The position numbers were made by a program, and so were the translations under genes. DNA of 5,411 nucleotides from CAZJRB01 sp964547995 (lineage in GTDB: Bacteria; Planctomycetota; Planctomycetia; Pirellulales; Thermoguttaceae). The stretch spans positions 1 through 5,411 of the forward strand of contig CAZJRB010000200.1 of assembly GCA_964547995.1 (NCBI GenBank), in the 5' to 3' direction. Under the pieces are notes generated by a model that saw only the letters and a program-made list of their open reading frames with translations, searched no databases and had not been told where the DNA came from. Below, piece after piece: positions 1 to 5,411 of this stretch (the stretch's first letter is position 1; the number at the start of each line of letters is the position of its first letter).

Positions 1-89
1 CCACAACCACGTTGACGCAAACTATTGAACAGCAAAACTCACGCTTGTTTTAGGATTAGACTCATGGCTAGCCCGGGGGTTTACCTCGT

Positions 90-386
90 TTACTTCGGCT
101 CCGACGTGATTACGTGCCAGTAATCGTAGATGCCCGGCTTCCAAGGTTCGTGGTCCTTCTCCTCCGCCGTAATCTTCCAATCGATGCCGAATTGCTTCCA
201 GAAGTTTGCGGTGTCTTGTAGGGCCTTACTCCTTGCGTCGGCCGCGCTCTTGCCCCAGCATTGGGGGGTGGTGTAGGACGGGGGGAAGAAGGCGGGGGCG
301 GAGTCTGCGGCGGCGGCCGGAGAAGCTGTGAGGAAGAATCCGGCAACGATCAGGGCGGTGGCGGCGGTCAGGATCAGGCTTTTCAT
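90..386 (-). CDS. Small secreted protein of unknown function (98 aa)
   Basis: I do not recognise a family. The product starts with a classic Sec signal peptide: a Lys at position 2, a hydrophobic core at about residues 4-20, and an Ala-rich SPAAAA stretch with likely cleavage near residues 26-27. The mature part is only about 71 residues. It has a Pro/aromatic-rich start (APAFFPPSY), a single Cys at 43, a predicted helix at about 46-63 (KSAADARSKALQDTANFW), and a Trp/Tyr-rich tail. With one Cys no internal disulfide can form. The start is supported by a purine-rich GAGAGGG about 7 bases upstream on the minus strand (394-400). The next gene, at 937, is transcribed divergently, so this gene should have its own promoter in 400-600, but I see no convincing boxes. 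The coding call is likely from the signal peptide and RBS; function is unknown. Confidence 0.72.
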   Translation of the reverse strand: MKSLILTAATALIVAGFFLTASPAAAADSAPAFFPPSYTTPQCWGKSAADARSKALQDTANFWKQFGIDWKITAEEKDHEPWKPGIYDYWHVITSEPK

Positions 387-936
387 TGGGTTTCCCTCTC
401 GGAAAGTCGGTTGTCGGGTTGCTTCCTACTGCTTTCATGGTAAGGCAGCACACGAATGCGACACGGTTGGGCGGACAAAGTGGCTTGCCAGCGACTTGGT
501 CTCGCACTTTGCCCCTGGCGTCCTGGCCAAGTACCGCAAGGCATCAGGACGAGAAAAGTGAATCATGTCATTCGTTGCCGAAATCACGTAAAATGGGGCG
601 AATCGGGTAAGGGCCGGGTTTTCCCCGGCGCTGCCCACACCACCGCGGCATGCGGGTCCGCACCGGGCGGTTCAGGATGGTTTGCCCGCGCGGGGCGGGT
701 AGTCAGTGGCGACCCATTGGGAAACGGAACGATCCGCCGGGCAAGCCGGCGGGATTTCGGGGGAGTCGGTCGCGCTGCCGTCCTTGCTTCCGGCTAGAAC
801 TTCGACTACAAAGCAGTCAGGTTCACGTACAGAGGACTTACACTTCACAAGCTCGCGCCCATGCCGGGCGTACGCCATAGCGCGGAGGCGGACGCGGACA
901 AACCCACTCACGCACACCGTTATGCGGCAAACCACA
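387..936. other. Gene-free divergent intergenic region (550 bases)
   Basis: This stretch lies between two divergently transcribed genes. Open frames cross it on both strands, but their translations are Arg/Gly/Pro-rich with no signal peptide, motif or RBS, so I read no gene here. Two modest hairpins are visible: CGTCCTG/CAGGACG at 519-525 and 545-551, and CCGCCGG/CCGGCGG around a 5-base loop at 734-752. The GC-rich part at 610-760 may be a decayed copy of the palindromic repeats found elsewhere in the window, but no arm can be aligned convincingly. Promoters for both flanking genes must lie here if they are transcribed independently; I could not place them. Confidence 0.6.
734..752. repeat. 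Short GC hairpin
   Basis: A perfect 7-bp stem, CCGCCGG paired with CCGGCGG, encloses the loop GCAAG. It is not followed by a T run on either side, so it does not look like an intrinsic terminator. The sequence resembles the GGCGGGCAAGCC core of the repeat at 2418-2493, so it could be a degenerate fragment of that type. That link is inference only. Confidence 0.35.
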
Positions 937-1308
937 ATGACGAATGATGCTGACAATCCGTACGAGGCCCCAATGACAACGGGCTCAACAACAGGCTCGG
1001 CAACGGCAGCGGTAAACCGTCGAGTCTGCCGTTATTCCGAACTTCCGCGCACATGCCCGCAGTGCGGGCGTAAGTTTAGCGACACGCTCTATCACCGTTT
1101 GTACCGCAGACGGTACCGAATGATTACGATTGGTTTCTTTGTCTTCCTTGCCCCGGTTTACATCGTGTTGGGGGCGTTCATCAAATGGTTTGCGCTGATC
1201 CCAGTCATTGCACTTGCTGCGTGGGGGATGACGTGGCCCAAGAAGGTCCGTGTTTATTGCACACCATGCGGATGGGCGCAGTCATTCCTCGTGTCGGTTC
1301 GAGGCTGA
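937..1308 (+). CDS. Small membrane protein, split CxxC knuckles, NPYEAP motif
   Basis: The 123-aa product begins MTNDADNPYEAP. An NPYxxP-like motif near the N terminus is, to my knowledge, common in planctomycete membrane proteins of unknown function. A Ser/Thr-rich linker leads to CPQC (Cys40, Cys43). A basic stretch (YRRRYR) then precedes two hydrophobic segments at about residues 63-82 and 84-99. A second knuckle, CTPC (Cys108, Cys111), follows, then a short tail. The four cysteines look like a zinc ribbon (rubredoxin-like knuckles) interrupted by a membrane hairpin, which would place both knuckles on the same side of the membrane. The open frame extends upstream to 706, but that extension is Arg/Ser-rich and looks non-coding. 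ATG at 922 is an alternative start; I prefer 937 because NPYEAP then sits where the motif usually occurs. No strong Shine-Dalgarno is visible. Function unknown. Confidence 0.72.
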   Translation: MTNDADNPYEAPMTTGSTTGSATAAVNRRVCRYSELPRTCPQCGRKFSDTLYHRLYRRRYRMITIGFFVFLAPVYIVLGAFIKWFALIPVIALAAWGMTWPKKVRVYCTPCGWAQSFLVSVRG

Positions 1309-1417
1309 CTGCTTCGGCGGGTAATAATGGCAGACTACTGTCGCACAACCATCTGATACACGCCGTAATACAGACCGTTTGACTTCCATGCCGGGCGGGT
1401 GATCGTAGCCGTTATCT

Positions 1418-1555
1418 CGGACGGACGTAACACTTCAGCCGAATGGTGAAACACTTTGTACGACGGCCTTCCAAGGCCGTCGAGGGGTTGCGATGTCGCA
1501 GCGACGGCCTTGGAAGGCCGTCGTACTACAGACGGCTGAAGTAGTACGGACGGAC
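1418..1555. repeat. Palindromic element A, REPIN/MITE-like, with flanking direct repeats
   Basis: The core is a perfect inverted repeat of two 25-base arms, 1458-1482 and 1502-1526, around a 19-base loop. Each arm is itself a hairpin, CGACGGCCTT and AAGGCCGTCG around a 2-base centre. Outside the core lies a second inverted pair, ACTTCAGCCG (1432-1441) and CGGCTGAAGT (1533-1542). The element is bounded by the 9-base direct repeat CGGACGGAC (1418-1426 and 1547-1555). An alternative hairpin pairs GTACTAC (1523-1529) with GTAGTAC (1541-1547). Two inverted hairpin units separated by a short loop match the layout of REPINs. The boundary repeat would instead suggest a target-site duplication made by a DDE transposase. 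No coding capacity is present, so any mobility would be in trans. Confidence 0.7.
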
Positions 1556-1623
1556 AAGATCGAATCCACCCCACTCCAGCACCGTAAGCAACTGACCGGG
1601 ACGGGTGGCCATCCGCCTTGACC

Positions 1624-1629
1624 TATACT
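1624..1629 (+). promoter_or_regulatory. Candidate -10 box upstream of the 1707 gene
   Basis: TATACT matches the sigma-70 TATAAT consensus at five of six positions and lies 78 bases before the start codon at 1707. No good -35 box is found 16-18 bases upstream. The adjacent TTGACC (1618-1623) resembles a -35 box but is too close to serve it, and nothing like a -10 box lies 17 bases downstream of TTGACC. This is a tentative call. Confidence 0.2.
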
Positions 1630-1693
1630 TTGGTATGGCAATCCTCGGTTGTTCGGCTGGGGTGGCCGATCCGACCGCGGTTTCACTCTACCT

Positions 1694-1698
1694 GGAGG
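1694..1698 (+). promoter_or_regulatory. Shine-Dalgarno GGAGG fixing the start at 1707
   Basis: GGAGG lies 8 bases before ATG 1707. It decides the start over the longer in-frame ATG at 1605 (and 1635), which would put an uncharged, non-signal stretch before the clear signal peptide. Confidence 0.75.
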
Positions 1699-1706
1699 AT
1701 CTGGAC

Positions 1707-2159
1707 ATGTTGCACCGTTTTGTCGTCCCAACGTCCCTGGTGGCCGTCATCGTCATGGCCCTCGCCGCGGCCGACGCGACCGGCCAAGAGGGGTCGCCTG
1801 TAAGTCTTTCCGTGAAAATCAAGGGGGCACGCTTGTTCAAAGCGGACAACCCCGGAGCGCCCGGCGGCCGGTTCCACATCGAGACCACCCTGACGAACAA
1901 CGGCTCGGAAATGCTCCCGGTCACGAAACAGGACCTCCGCTTCCTCCTTTTCAACAGCCGAAACCAACCGCTGTTCATCCTCACAGACCAGCAGCAGGCA
2001 GGACCCGACATGAGACCGGTCGAGCCGGGCGAGTCCACCACAATGAGAGTGAATTGCCTCGTTACCCATACGCAAATCGATCTCGACAAACCGTACCGCC
2101 TCGTCGTCATCGGTTACGGCGGTGCCGCCCGTAAGAAGTTCGAGTTCAAAGCGAAGTGA
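1707..2159 (+). CDS. Secreted protein, probable beta-sandwich domain (150 aa)
   Basis: The product carries a Sec signal peptide: MLHRF start, hydrophobic core at about residues 6-20, and likely cleavage after the AAADA run near residue 24. The mature part begins with a strand-like SVSLSVKIKG-type segment and continues with alternating hydrophobic strands: FHIETTLTNNGSE (about 56-68), LRFLLFNSRNQPLFIL (77-92), TTMRVNCLV (111-119) and YRLVVIGYGG (130-139). The pattern TNNGSExxPV followed by a PGES turn is typical of Ig-like/FN3-like or DUF4352-type sandwiches that compare a strand pair across an N-G turn. I infer the fold from this pattern; I cannot assign a family or a function. It probably acts in the periplasm or outside the cell. 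It stands alone between palindromic elements A and C. A longer open frame from 1605 exists, but the Shine-Dalgarno and signal peptide support 1707. Confidence 0.8.
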   Translation: MLHRFVVPTSLVAVIVMALAAADATGQEGSPVSLSVKIKGARLFKADNPGAPGGRFHIETTLTNNGSEMLPVTKQDLRFLLFNSRNQPLFILTDQQQAGPDMRPVEPGESTTMRVNCLVTHTQIDLDKPYRLVVIGYGGAARKKFEFKAK

Positions 2160-2268
2160 CCGAGGTCGTGCCGCTCATGGGGACTCGGGGCCGGGGGTTC
2201 GTGGTTGGGGACTCTCGGATACCGCCCGCCCCGCAGGGGTCTTACAACAAAGCCCAGGGGCGTTCTTC

Positions 2269-2334
2269 GTACGATGGCCTTCCAAGGCCGTCGCTGCCCC
2301 GCTTCATTTCGACGGGCTCGGAGGCCCGTCGTAC
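2269..2334. repeat. Palindromic element C, sibling of element A
   Basis: Two 25-base arms (2269-2293 and 2310-2334) face each other across a 16-base loop, with 20 of 25 positions matching as inverted repeats. The left arm is identical to the left arm of element A except for one base (C to T), 24 of 25. Each arm is again a hairpin. In the right arm, a C-G pair of the A version is replaced by G-C, so pairing is kept. No flanking direct repeat or outer inverted pair could be found, so C may be a core without the outer shell seen in A. Confidence 0.7.
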
Positions 2335-2386
2335 GGGCATTCCGGTATGATTGACAACCAAGAGGCACGGCAGTACACTTAATCAG

Positions 2387-2573
2387 TACTACAGCGCCAA
2401 GTTGAGTGTCACCACGGTTTAGCGGGCGGGTTTGCCCGCCACTGAGGTTGTGAGAAATCGGATGTACAGCGGCGGGCAAGCCCGCCCGCTAAACGACATT
2501 TCATGCCGCTAATGCAAGTTGTTACTCAACAACAACTTCCGTTACTTTGCGGTGGCAACTTAGCGCTGTAGTA
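2387..2573. mobile_element. MITE-like nested palindromic element B (187 bp) with TCAG flanks
   Basis: Terminal inverted repeats of 18 bases (2387-2404 and 2556-2573) match at 17 positions; the end motif is TACTACAGCGC. Inside is a second inverted pair of 23-base arms, 2418-2440 and 2471-2493, with one mismatch. The inner arms begin TTTAGCGGGCGGG and are separated by 30 bases. A third hairpin, AAGTTGTT/AACAACTT, occupies 2516-2538. Immediately outside both ends is the direct repeat TCAG (2383-2386 and 2574-2577), as expected for a 4-bp target-site duplication. There is no coding capacity. The element ends 75 bases before the glycosidase start, so it may have displaced or supplied upstream regulatory sequence. 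Confidence 0.6.
2418..2493. repeat. Inner palindrome of element B
   Basis: The arms TTTAGCGGGCGGGTTTGCC+CGCC (2418-2440) and their near-perfect complement (2471-2493) pair over 23 bases with one mismatch, and a flanking G-C pair adds one more. Each arm also has its own short palindrome, GGCGGG/CCCGCC. From memory, GCGGGCGGG...CCCGCC units are frequent between genes in Gemmata-like genomes. It could form a very stable cruciform or RNA hairpin, but no T run marks it as a classical terminator. Confidence 0.75.
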
Positions 2574-2636
2574 TCAGCTTACCTCAATACCGGTGTTGAT
2601 ATTGTATCGCCCACAACACAATCGTAAACCGTAAGC

Positions 2637-2643
2637 AAAGGAG
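2637..2643 (+). promoter_or_regulatory. Shine-Dalgarno AAAGGAG for the glycosidase gene
   Basis: AAAGGAG ends 5 bases before ATG 2649. It supports that start, as does the signal peptide that follows directly. Confidence 0.8.
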
Positions 2644-2648
2644 TCAAA

Positions 2649-4466
2649 ATGAGACACGCTACACTAATACTGCTAGTGGTATTGTTCGTTCACTCCGCCG
2701 CTGCAAAGGAATATCACGTTTCGGTGCAAGGGCGCGACACGAATGCCGGCTCTCAAGCAGAGCCCTTCAAGACGATCTCGGCGGCGGCGCAAGTTGCGCA
2801 GCCCGGCGATGTGATTACGGTACACGAGGGGACCTATCGCGAACGGATCAATCCGCCGCGCGGGGGCACGTCCGATGCGAAGCGAATCACCTATCAGGCG
2901 GTAAAAGGCGAGAAGGTCGTCATCAAGGGCTCCGAGGTCGTCTCCGGCTGGAAACAAACACAAAAAGGGGTCTGGAAGGTAACGCTGCCGAACGCGCTTT
3001 TCGGCGATTACAACCCTTACAAAGATGCCATTGCGGGCGATTGGTTCAACGCCCGGGGAAGAATCCATCATACCGGCGAGGTCTATCTCAACGGCGCCGC
3101 GCTTTTTGAAGAGGTTTCTCTCGACAAGATCGCCGGGAAGAAGATGACCTGGTATTGCGAGAGCGACGACAAGAACACCAACATCTGGGCGAACTTCGGT
3201 GATTCGGACCCGGACAAAGGGCTGGTCGAGATCAACGCCAGGCCCGCGTGCTTCTACCCGGACGCACCCGGCCGCGGCTTCATTACCGTGCGGGGTTTCA
3301 CCATGCGGCAGGCCGCCACCCAATGGGCCGCACCCACCGCGGAGCAAATCGCACTGATCGGCACCCATTGGAGCAAGGGCTGGATTATCGAGAACAACGT
3401 GATCAGCGATTCCAAGTGCGTCGGAGTCACCTTGGGGAAGGACAGGGCGTCGGGGCACAATAAGGCTCAAAGTGCCGGCGGCTACAACATCGTCGTCAAG
3501 CGGGCCTTGGAGAAATATGGCTGGTCGAAAGAGAAGATCGGTTCGCACATTGTCAGAAACAATACGATCCACACCTGCGGGGCGGCCGGAATCTGCGGCA
3601 GCATGGGCGGGGCCTTCTGCCAGGTTACCGGAAACCACATCTACAACATCCACATCGACAAACCCTTCAGCGGAGCCGAAATGGCCGGCATCAAACTGCA
3701 CGCCGCCATCGACACACTGATCGCGAACAACCGGATCAATAACACGTGCCGGGGCATCTGGCTCGATTGGATGGCCCAGGGCACCCGCGTCACCGACAAC
3801 CTGTGCTACAACAACCGCAGCGAGGACCTTTTCCTCGAGGTGAATCACGGGCCCTACCTTGTCGACAACAATATATTCCTGTCCGGAAATGCGGTGTCGG
3901 ACTGGTCCCAGGGCGGCGCTTTCGCGCACAATCTGTTTACGGGCAATCTGCGTCTCCGTCCGCAGGGCCGCCAGACCCCGTACCACAAGGAACACTCGAC
4001 GGAGATTGCGGGCCTCAGCAACATCAGCGGAGGAGACGACCGGTTCTACAACAACATCTTCGCCGGCGGCAACGGGCTGCAAGCCTACAACGGAGCCAAG
4101 CTTCCCATGCAGGCCGGCGGCAATGTGTACTTCAACGGCGCGGCCCCGTACAAGGGGGAAACCGACTTCGCGAGGCTGCCGGATTTCGATCCGGGCATCA
4201 AGCTCGTTGAAAAAGACGGTGCCGTTTATCTGAACTTGACCTTGCCGCCGGCCAAGGCCGGTCAGCGGAACAAGCTTGTCACCACCGAATTGCTCGGCAA
4301 GGCCAAGATACCGGATTTGCCATACAAGAACTTCGACGGCACGCCTTTGAAGGTCGACACCGATTATTTCGCCAAGAAGAGAAGCGAGCAGAATCCTTCC
4401 GCCGGCCCGTTTGAAAAACCCGGAACGGGAAAGCTCAGTCTGAAAGTGTGGCCGGAAAAACGCTAG
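2649..4466 (+). CDS. Secreted GH120-like beta-xylosidase (right-handed beta-helix)
   Basis: The 605-aa product has a Sec signal peptide (hydrophobic residues 4-15, probable cleavage after AAA at 19). It continues with the DUF1565-type entry YHVSVQGRDTNAG...EPFKTISAAA...PGDVITVHEGTYRE (22-65), then a long parallel beta-helix marked by repeated N-N-x-I turns (about 210-475). Remembered similarity to Thermoanaerobacterium XylC (GH120) is strong along the length: FGDYNPYKD, GDW, VYLNG, CFYP, WSKGWIIENN, EKIGSHIVRNNTI, AGIKLHAAID, GGDDRFYNNIF. The family's proposed nucleophile and acid/base correspond to Asp373 in WLDWMAQGT and Glu397 in FLEVNHGPYLVD; both are present. Expected reaction: retaining release of xylose from xylo-oligosaccharides (EC 3.2.1.37), outside the cytoplasm. 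The C-terminal DTDYF...AGPF block (571-588) also fits the family. The exact substrate is inferred. Start choice rests on the RBS and signal peptide. Confidence 0.85.
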   Translation: MRHATLILLVVLFVHSAAAKEYHVSVQGRDTNAGSQAEPFKTISAAAQVAQPGDVITVHEGTYRERINPPRGGTSDAKRITYQAVKGEKVVIKGSEVVSGWKQTQKGVWKVTLPNALFGDYNPYKDAIAGDWFNARGRIHHTGEVYLNGAALFEEVSLDKIAGKKMTWYCESDDKNTNIWANFGDSDPDKGLVEINARPACFYPDAPGRGFITVRGFTMRQAATQWAAPTAEQIALIGTHWSKGWIIENNVISDSKCVGVTLGKDRASGHNKAQSAGGYNIVVKRALEKYGWSKEKIGSHIVRNNTIHTCGAAGICGSMGGAFCQVTGNHIYNIHIDKPFSGAEMAGIKLHAAIDTLIANNRINNTCRGIWLDWMAQGTRVTDNLCYNNRSEDLFLEVNHGPYLVDNNIFLSGNAVSDWSQGGAFAHNLFTGNLRLRPQGRQTPYHKEHSTEIAGLSNISGGDDRFYNNIFAGGNGLQAYNGAKLPMQAGGNVYFNGAAPYKGETDFARLPDFDPGIKLVEKDGAVYLNLTLPPAKAGQRNKLVTTELLGKAKIPDLPYKNFDGTPLKVDTDYFAKKRSEQNPSAGPFEKPGTGKLSLKVWPEKR

Positions 4467-4493
4467 TCGTTCGCACAGCTCGCACAGCCCAAC

Positions 4494-5399
4494 ATGATTG
4501 ACTGGATCACAAATCTCTTCCGTTCCACGCGCAACGACACCAAGTCGCGCCGCGCGGATCAGGAACTTTTGCTCAATCTCCGCTACGAGCTGAAGGAGTG
4601 CGAAGCGCTTTACCGCGACGGGGCGCAGCTTTGCCGCCGGACGTGCCCCGGGAGGATTGACGGGGATCCGAACAAATTTCCCGCGCTGATGCGCGACCTC
4701 CATCGCGGATTGTTGGTGAAGATCTTCGTCGAGATTGCCTCCGCCGATCGCTGTTGGCAGACGGAAGAATGCGACATGGCTCTCGAGCTATTCCATCACA
4801 TCTGGGGCGCGGATGTCAGCAGAGAGAGACTTATCGGAGTATTGCGCAAGGTGAGCGAGCATTCCAAGACGCTTCAATGGGAAAGCCTGCTGAGCCCGTT
4901 TCGTGATATGCCGCCGCTGGCCGACCAGGTGGCCGAGCTGAACACGTGCGTGATGCGCATTGCCAATCTGATCGCCAAGGCGGACGGCAACGTGTTGCCG
5001 CGCGAGGCGATGGTCCTCAGATCGATCCAAGTCGCATTGGAAGACGCCCTTGGACCTCGCGGTGCGCGCGCCAAACAAGCGCGAGCGAACGTGTCCCGAG
5101 TTGGAGGGCAGGTCGCCGAGCTTGTCCAAGCCCAGCCGGGAGGCGGACGCGGCACGGATGGACAATCGGCGGCGGTTGTCGATGACAAACCCGTACCGCG
5201 AGACCGGAAGCCGCCCGAAGAAATGCTCGCCGAAGCAATGGACGAGTTGGACCGGTTGATCGGTTTGGAGCTGATCAAGAAGGACATCGGCGAGCTGGTG
5301 AATTTTCTCAAGGTTCAAGAGGAGCGTCAACGGCACGGACTGCCCCGGACCGCGATTAGCCCTCAAACAAGCGAAGCCAAATCGCGTTTCTTGCGCTGA
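4494..5399 (+). CDS. TerB-like / CbbX-SpoVK-type AAA+ protein, truncated before Walker A
   Basis: Residues 65-185 are helical and TerB-like, with two acidic turn motifs (EIASADRCWQTEE, 80-92, and IAKADGNVLPREA, 160-172) in the style of the ADG-x-E calcium/metal-type loops of TerB domains. A Gly/Ala/Pro-rich linker (about 188-245) leads to ELDRLIGLELIKKDIGELVNFLKVQ (251-275) and RQRHGLPRTAIS (278-289). That is the helical lead-in that precedes the P-loop in CbbX/SpoVK-type AAA+ ATPases, where SLHxVFTGNPGTGKT should follow. Here the frame instead runs PQTSEAKSRFLR and stops, so Walker A, Walker B and the arginine finger are missing. The product cannot be an ATPase as it stands and is probably a broken gene. 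The start follows the glycosidase stop by 27 bases without a Shine-Dalgarno, so co-transcription is possible, with no obvious functional link. Confidence 0.7.
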   Translation: MIDWITNLFRSTRNDTKSRRADQELLLNLRYELKECEALYRDGAQLCRRTCPGRIDGDPNKFPALMRDLHRGLLVKIFVEIASADRCWQTEECDMALELFHHIWGADVSRERLIGVLRKVSEHSKTLQWESLLSPFRDMPPLADQVAELNTCVMRIANLIAKADGNVLPREAMVLRSIQVALEDALGPRGARAKQARANVSRVGGQVAELVQAQPGGGRGTDGQSAAVVDDKPVPRDRKPPEEMLAEAMDELDRLIGLELIKKDIGELVNFLKVQEERQRHGLPRTAISPQTSEAKSRFLR

Positions 5400-5411
5400 A
5401 GTTGCCGAGAC
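5361..5411. other. Apparent breakpoint inside the AAA+ gene
   Basis: From codon 290 (5361) the translation no longer resembles the AAA+ family in any of the three forward frames. A one-base slip does not restore it: the +1 frame reads LKQAKPNR and the +2 frame SNKRSQIAF. A simple frameshift therefore does not explain the loss; an insertion, a rearrangement or an assembly join does. Only 51 bases are visible, too few to identify an insertion-sequence end. Confidence 0.5.

Larger units (their letters stand above)
2160..2648. other. Repeat-bearing intergenic region (489 bases)
   Basis: No gene is supported here; the open frames are translations of palindromic DNA. The region holds a small CCCC-GCA-GGGG hairpin (2229-2239, no T run), element C (2269-2334), element B (2387-2573), and a 75-base leader to the glycosidase gene (2574-2648). 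That leader is noticeably more AT-rich than the flanking genes and is the natural place for the promoter. Confidence 0.7.

Noticed and set aside
456..797. A 113-codon plus-strand open frame in the divergent gap.
   Set aside because: The translation is Arg/Gly-rich and motif-free, with no RBS, and it overlaps several equally open frames.
706..936. N-terminal extension of the 937 gene to an ATG at 706.
   Set aside because: The extra 77 residues look like translated intergenic DNA, and the NPYEAP motif is expected close to the N terminus.
1605..1706. Upstream start for the 150-aa secreted protein.
   Set aside because: It would bury the signal peptide, and the GGAGG at 1694-1698 points to ATG 1707.
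2229..2239. CCCC-GCA-GGGG hairpin as an intrinsic terminator for the gene ending at 2159.
   Set aside because: The stem is only 4 bp and no T run follows.
1435..2500. The three palindromic elements as a CRISPR array.
   Set aside because: The units are inverted rather than direct, irregularly spaced and of two different families, without spacers of uniform length.
2596..2624. TTGATA as a -35 box for the glycosidase gene.
   Set aside because: No acceptable -10 box is found at 16-19 bases downstream.
2673..4703. A 676-codon minus-strand open frame opposite the glycosidase gene and the start of the AAA+ gene.
   Set aside because: It is the GC-driven antisense shadow of a well-supported gene, rich in Val/Asp/Arg, with no signal peptide, motif or RBS. 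It also crosses the boundary between two plus-strand genes.

Overview
The window looks like a gene-sparse, moderately GC-rich accessory stretch of a planctomycete-type bacterial genome, probably in the Gemmataceae/Pirellulales range. This is inferred from four things: an N-terminal NPYEAP motif on a small membrane protein, several short secreted proteins of unknown function, long intergenic spaces, and intergenic palindromes built on GACGGCCTT/AAGGCCGTC and TTTAGCGGGCGGG, which I associate with these genomes. No rRNA, tRNA, CRISPR array or intact transposase gene is visible.

Layout. On the minus strand, 90-386 encodes a 98-aa secreted protein of unknown function. A gene-free gap of 550 bases follows (387-936). 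On the plus strand, 937-1308 encodes a 123-aa membrane protein with two CxxC knuckles separated by a transmembrane hairpin. Next is palindromic element A (about 1418-1555, bounded by a 9-bp direct repeat), then a 150-aa secreted protein with a probable beta-sandwich fold (1707-2159, clear Shine-Dalgarno). The gap 2160-2648 carries two more palindromic elements: C (2269-2334), whose left arm is nearly identical to that of A, and B (2387-2573), a nested palindrome with 18-bp terminal inverted repeats flanked by TCAG on both sides, so MITE-like. Downstream of B, 2649-4466 encodes the best recognised gene, a secreted right-handed beta-helix glycosidase resembling GH120 beta-xylosidase, with both proposed catalytic acids present. 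After 27 bases, 4494-5399 encodes a TerB-like N-terminal region joined to the start of a CbbX/SpoVK-type AAA+ module. That reading frame leaves the family sequence just before the expected Walker A loop and stops, so the gene appears broken or interrupted at about 5361.

Functional picture. The GH120-like enzyme would remove xylose from xylo-oligosaccharides outside the cytoplasm, or in the periplasm, consistent with a polysaccharide-degrading planctomycete. The other genes show no evident pathway link to it. The most unusual content is the set of three structured palindromic repeats in about 1.15 kb, with end features that suggest transposase-mediated spread, and the decapitated AAA+ gene at the right edge.
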